A stretch of DNA of 10,895 nucleotides, from positions 1 to 10,895 of the forward strand of contig CAUQKR010000032.1 of the NCBI GenBank assembly GCA_963518665.1. The letters run 5' to 3'. The notes under the pieces are model-generated. The model saw nothing but the letters and a program-made list of their open reading frames with translations. It was not told where the DNA came from and ran no database searches. The DNA is from GN02-872 sp963518665. GTDB lineage: Bacteria > Patescibacteriota > Gracilibacteria > BD1-5 > UBA6164. This document shows positions 6,791 through 10,895 of this stretch, one piece after another; position 1 is the stretch's first letter, and the number at the start of each line of letters is the position of its first letter. A program made the position numbers and the translations under genes.

Positions 6791-7441
6791 ATGTTTTCAG
6801 AATTTGTAAGTTATGTTTCATCGTCTATGCTTGATTTAGGATATTTGTGAATATTTTTTATGATGGTTTTAGAGTCAAGCTTTATTCCATTTCCTTCAGA
6901 AGTAGCTATGGTTCCAGCTTGATATTTTGTTTCACAAGGACAAATGAATTTTTTAGTTGCAGTTTTTGCTTGAACTTCTTGAGCTTTTATTTGAGCTTTG
7001 ATAAATTATTTTATTTGATATTTTTTGTGAGAAAATGTTATTTTGAAGCTTATTAGAAAATACTGAAAATATTTTTTGATAAAAGAAGAATGATATAGAA
7101 AAACAGAAAAATATTTTTTAGATAACTGAAGTTTTGCAACTTTTACTGGTAGATTGATTCCTGTTATTAGACAACTTATAAGTATTCCAGCTGGTATTTT
7201 TAAAATAAATTTTTGAAAATTTGTATTTTTTACAGTTCTTTGAGCTGGACTTTGGAATATAATTTTGATGATTATTTGATATGTTATTTGAAAAACAATT
7301 TGAAATGTAGAAAATGTTGCTTCGATTCTAGATAGACCAGAGACTGCTATTTATTTGAGAGAACTTACAATTTGATGAATTATTTTAGCAATTATTTTGA
7401 TTGCTGTTTACATTTTTTATAAAAAAAGAAAAAAAATATAA
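6791..7441 (+). CDS. DedA family integral membrane protein
   Basis: The 216-aa product is strongly hydrophobic and matches the DedA (SNARE-associated/VTT) family. It has GYLGIFFMMVLESSFIPFPSE near residues 17-37, with the conserved Glu and P-x-P-S/G-E re-entrant motif. GAFIGALINYFIGYFLGE is the glycine-rich segment, and FTGRLIPVIRQLISIPAG is the family signature with its two essential arginines. A C-terminal membrane helix precedes a basic tail, KKKRKK-like. DedA proteins are inner-membrane transporters; some members move undecaprenyl phosphate or phosphatidylethanolamine lipids between leaflets and support proton-motive force and envelope integrity. The exact substrate here is unknown. Its stop is 15 bases before the murD ATG, so the two are likely co-transcribed, and a role in recycling the cell-wall lipid carrier is an attractive inference. 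Confidence 0.88.
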
Positions 7442-7456
7442 TTTTATTTTAGTTTT

Positions 7457-8830
7457 ATGAAAATAGAAAAATTGAAACAATATCATAATATAGCTATTTT
7501 ATGATATGGAAAAGAAGGGAAGTCTGCTCTGAATTTTTTAAAAAAATTAGAAATTGAAAAAATTACAGTTCTTGATAAAAATGAAATTTTAGAAAGGGAA
7601 GACTGAATTTTTTATGAAACGGGAGAAAATTATTTACAAAACTTAGAAAAATTTGATTTGATTATAAAAACTCCTTGAATTTCTCCTTATGTAAATAATT
7701 TGCTTCAATATAAAGAAAAACTTACTTCTACAATAGAAATTTTTTTGAATAATTATAAGTGAAAGGTTATAGGTTTAACTTGAACAAAATGAAAGTCTAC
7801 AACTTCGACAGTTTTGTATTTGACTCTTCAAAATGCTTGATATAAAGTAAAACTTGTTTGAAATATTTGAACTCCAGTTTTAGATGAAGTTGATATTTTA
7901 TCAAATGAAAATTATGATTATATAGTTTTTGAAATGTCAAGTTATATGTTAGAATGATTAAAAGCTCAACTTTATATTTGATATCTAAATAATCTTTATA
8001 TTTGTCACTATGATTGGCATTTTTGAGGAGAAAATTATAATAATGCAAAGAAAAATATCTTGAAAATAGCTAGAAAAAAAATAGCAAATATACAAACACA
8101 AGAAAAACTTTGATTTTTATGAAAAGTAAAATATTTTTGAGATGGAACAAATATTTATTATAAAGATAAAAAATTTTTTATAGATTCTGAAGTTGTTTTG
8201 GAAGATAAAAATTTTCTTTTAGAAGGACTTCATAATAGAATAAATATTTGTGGAATTTTGGCTATTTTGAACCAAATTTCAGCAGATTATTTTGGTTCAA
8301 ATTGGGTGTTTTTTAGGCTTATACAATGACTAAAACAAACTCTTGAAAATTTTAATTGATTACCTCATAGAATCCAAAATATTTGAACTTATAAATGAAT
8401 CACTTTTATAGATGATGCAATAGCTACAACTCCAGATTCTACAATGGCAGCTATGAAAACTTTTTGAGAAAAAATTTGAACTTTGTTTCTATGAGGACAA
8501 GATTCATGATTTGATTTTTCAAAAATGATTGATTTAATAGGGAAAAGTGAGATAAAAAATTTAGTTTTGTTTCCAGATACTTGATTAAAAATTTTTTGAG
8601 ATTTATCAAGTTTTGACTTTGATAAAGAATTTACTTTGGAAATTTGATGAAAAATTTTTAATGCTTTTAAAACAAAATCAATGGAAGAGGCAGTAAAATT
8701 TGCTTATAAAAATACTGAAAAATGAAAAATTTGTTTGCTTTCTACAGCTTCTCCGAGCTTTTCTGTTTGGAAGTCTTATGTAGAAAAATGAACTTTATTT
8801 CAAGAATTTGTAAAAAAATACTGAGAATAA
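7457..8830 (+). CDS. murD: UDP-N-acetylmuramoyl-L-alanine:D-glutamate ligase MurD
   Basis: MurD is a cytoplasmic Mur ligase that adds D-glutamate to UDP-MurNAc-L-Ala with ATP in peptidoglycan precursor synthesis. The 457-aa product has normal length and three domains. The N-terminal nucleotide-sugar domain begins NIAILGYGKEGKSALNFL and contains IIKTPGIS. The ATP-binding domain has GTKGKSTT (109-116), then LVGNIGTPVLDE and FEMSSYMLEG. HYDWHFGGENYNNAKKN includes the lysine region that is carbamoylated in this family. The C-terminal domain starts with LPHRIQ, then FIDDAIATTPDST, the MurD-type counterpart of DSKATN, followed by FLGGQDSGFDF and LLSTASPSFSVWKSY. The DSKATN-like motif and C-terminus favour MurD over MurC, MurE and MurF. 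Cysteine 183 replaces the aspartate that usually precedes the conserved histidine (DHLDWH). Gly codons are mostly TGA. Confidence 0.93.
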
Positions 8831-8850
8831 ATTAAAAATAAATTTTTAAT
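8831..8850 (+). terminator. Possible weak terminator after murD
   Basis: ATTAAAAAT and ATTTTTAAT form a perfect 9-bp inverted repeat starting right after the murD stop. It contains no G or C, so stability is low. A T-rich stretch follows at 8861-8877. It could be an inefficient terminator or a chance AT palindrome. Confidence 0.3.
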
Positions 8851-8891
8851 AAAATATTTTATTTTTTTAAGTGAATTTTTAGTGAAGAAAA

Positions 8892-8919
8892 TTGACTTTT
8901 ATAAAAAAATATATAAAAT
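8892..8919 (+). promoter_or_regulatory. Candidate promoter of the secreted-protein gene
   Basis: TTGACT (8892-8897), 16 bases and TAAAAT (8914-8919) precede the last gene, predicting a leader of about 46 bases. I see no gene in the 141-base gap between murD and this gene. Confidence 0.5.
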
Positions 8920-8971
8920 CGTTCCAGCTTTTATAGAAATGTTATTTTTTATTTTTTAACTATAAAAACAA

Positions 8972-10895
8972 ATGAAAAAATTTTTAAGCTTTATTTTATT
9001 AATAACTTTAAGTTTAAATTTAATTTGAACTTTGCCTGCGGCAAATGCAGCAGATAATATAGATTATTCTGTTGAACATTATGTTTGAGATTTGAGTGAA
9101 ATAGAATGAGATTTTTCTAATCATACAAAAGTTGAAGAGAGAGACTATTCTGTCGCAAGTGATAATTTTGCTTCATTATTTCCAGCTACAATAGTTGCAA
9201 AATTAACTGCACAAAATATTGATTTAAATAATGTGAAAAATTGGGATAGAGCTACATTAATGAAGTATTTTAATACAATGATTACTATGCAAAATGATCC
9301 TTCTATGGAAGTTATTATGCAAGAATTTTATGAATTACATAAAGATAAAATTTTATCAAGTTGAAATTATAAAATAGTTAACCCTTGAGAAGTTGATCAA
9401 AATACTAATATTTTACTAAGTAATGATGAAGCTGATTTAGGAAAACAACTTATTGTTATGTCTAATGTAAGTCCAAATTTCACTTTGCCACTTACTTTTG
9501 ATAAGTTGACTTCAGCTTTATTTGCAGATTTTGTTACACCAAAAAATTTAGCTAAAGTTTATTATGATAAATTATATATTACTAGAATAAATGATTTTGT
9601 AAACAGTGAAGCTCCTAAAACTTCGGAAAATAAAACTGGTGATGAAACTAGAGGTTATACAGTTACTTCTTTTATTGTCCCTAAAAATCATAATTTACCT
9701 TTGTCTGCTGATGGAGTTTGTATGTGATATAAACATGTAGGTTACTATGAAAGTAATAATATAAATGATGAAGATTTAATAACAAAAATAAAGGCTTCAT
9801 CTTGAAAAGAAGCTTCAATTGAACTTGAAAACAATGCTTATTCTAGTGCTACTGTTATTGAAGGTTATAATAAAGAAGTTAGATGAAATAAAAATTTTAA
9901 CTTATTCAATAATCCTGGTAAAAATCAAGATATTACTTCTTACTACCAATATGGTATAAATTTTAATGCTAATGGTTGAGAGTGAACAATGGCTGAACAA
10001 GTTATGACTCCTAGAGTAGAAGAAAAACTTACAAAAAATACTTTTACTAGAAATGGGTATAAATTTTTGGGTTGGTCAAAAACTCCAGGTTCAAAAACTG
10101 CTGAATATACTGATGAACAACTAATATCAGAACCATTATCACAACTATGATGTGTTCAATTTGATTTATATGCAGTTTGGGACAAGGCTCCTGAAATTAT
10201 TTTAGATCAGGAAACTGAACAAGTTGAATTATGAGGGAACTATACTGATAATACTAAAACTTCTGATGATATTGATACTGATATAGCAACTAGATTAGTT
10301 AAAACAATAACTTTTAATGGAGGAGTAGTAACAGATATTGATACTTATAAATTATGAACATATAAAATTGTTTATACAATTACAGATAGTAGTACTCAAA
10401 CTACTACAAAAACAAAAACTGTTAATATAGTTGATACTATTAATCCTACTGTACCTAATTTAGCTGATATAAAATCTGAATTTGCACGTAAATTAACTCC
10501 AATTACAATAAAAGTAACAGATTTAAATCCTGAATTAAATACTATTGTAGAAGGACTTCCAGCTTGATTAAAAGCAGAAATCGTAAAATCTACAGAAGAT
10601 AAAAATACTTTAAATACTATAACTATTTCTTGAACTTCTACAGCAAATGAAGGTATTTATCCTATTACTGTTACTTCTACAGATGGTTCAGGAAATAAAA
10701 CAACAAAAACTTTTAATATAAATAATGTTGTTCCAGGTTCATCATGATGAGTAATTAACTCTAAAATTGAGGAGGTTAAAAAAGATGATAGAAGAGTATT
10801 GGTTCCAGAACTTAAAAAATATGAAGAGGTGACAAAAGAGAAAGTAGAAGAAATCAAAAAAGAAGTAGAAACAGAAAAAACAGATGTAAAAACAG
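8972..10895 (+). CDS. Secreted modular protein with InlB-like repeat and Ig-like domains, 3' partial
   Basis: The frame is open from ATG 8972 to the window end (641 codons). Residues 1-26 are a typical Sec signal peptide: KK, a hydrophobic core, then a cleavage site after ANA. Residues 27 to about 325 are a long Asn/Asp/Ser/Thr-rich region I do not recognise. Residues about 328-403 resemble a Listeria-Bacteroides (InlB B-repeat, Flg_new) module: INFNANGGEGTM, then FTRNGYKFLGWSKTPG and DLYAVW. About 405-490 resembles a DUF5011-like Ig domain (YKLGTYKIVYTITDSS, TKTVNIVD). About 490-584 resembles a He_PIG-like Ig domain (EGLPAGLKAEI, GIYPITVTSTDGSGNKT). After VVPGSSGG comes a charged, probably coiled-coil segment (KIEEVKKDDRR, then KEKVEEIKKEVETEK). 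A surface or adhesion role is inferred. The anchor, if any, is beyond the window. Confidence 0.85.

Noticed and set aside
6847..7056. Plus-strand frame inside the DedA-like gene
   Set aside because: It is another frame of a clearly recognisable DedA coding sequence and has no motif or start signal of its own.
7797..8048. Minus-strand frame within murD
   Set aside because: It lies opposite the MurD ATP-binding domain and has no recognisable motif.
2180..8830. Mycoplasma-type code (UGA = Trp)
   Set aside because: TGA falls on invariant glycines of P-loops, while TGG still encodes conserved tryptophans in DHFR and ThyA.
10657..10857. Minus-strand frame opposite the secreted-protein gene
   Set aside because: It is antisense to the Ig-like and coiled-coil region, which continues the same long frame as the signal peptide.
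184..10895. Multiple pseudogenes broken by TGA stops, or selenoproteins
   Set aside because: TGA occurs many times in every sizeable gene and at conserved glycines. Decay would not respect motif positions, and selenocysteine would not occur at this density.

Overview
The window reads coherently only if UGA is translated as glycine. With TGA as Gly, eleven open frames appear, one of them cut by the window end. Eight are readily recognised conserved proteins whose TGA codons fall on invariant glycines such as P-loops, the RuvC GIDPGT box and the DHFR Gly-Gly pair. With TGA as stop they break into fragments. UGA=Gly (translation table 25) is known from Candidatus Absconditabacteria (SR1) and Gracilibacteria. 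The extreme AT content, short intergenic gaps and small streamlined genes fit an ultra-small CPR/Patescibacteria bacterium of that kind. Which of the two lineages cannot be settled from this window.

Layout. A divergent tRNA gene with a CCG anticodon lies on the minus strand at the left edge (2-78). A 250-aa protein of unknown function (184-936, +) converges on ruvC (944-1426, -), sharing one terminator hairpin. Between ruvC and a 47-aa mini-gene (1553-1696, +) lies a palindromic divergent promoter. The mini-gene converges on a type IV prepilin-like gene (1740-2132, -). That gene is divergent from the pilus retraction ATPase pilT (2180-3172, +). pilT converges on a thyA-folA operon (3188-4692, -). 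Divergent from thyA begins a rightward block: ftsH (4839-6722), a DedA-family membrane protein (6791-7441) and murD (7457-8830). The last gene (8972 to window end) encodes a secreted modular protein with an InlB-like repeat and Ig-like domains, and runs off the edge.

How the genes fit together. thyA and folA form one cycle: ThyA makes dTMP and dihydrofolate, and DHFR regenerates tetrahydrofolate. The prepilin and PilT are parts of a type IV pilus. FtsH, DedA and MurD serve membrane protein quality control and envelope/peptidoglycan synthesis, and the terminal gene supplies a secreted or surface protein. RuvC resolves Holliday junctions.

Expression signals are uniform. Promoters look like TTGNNN, 16-18 bases, then TAAAAT or a close variant. 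No start codon has a recognisable Shine-Dalgarno sequence. Terminators are AT-rich hairpins, several of which overlap stop codons of convergent genes. No in-frame CGA or CGG codon was found in any gene, which matters for the CCG tRNA. I found no CRISPR array, insertion sequence, rRNA or phage module. No stretch over 300 bases lacks a gene.
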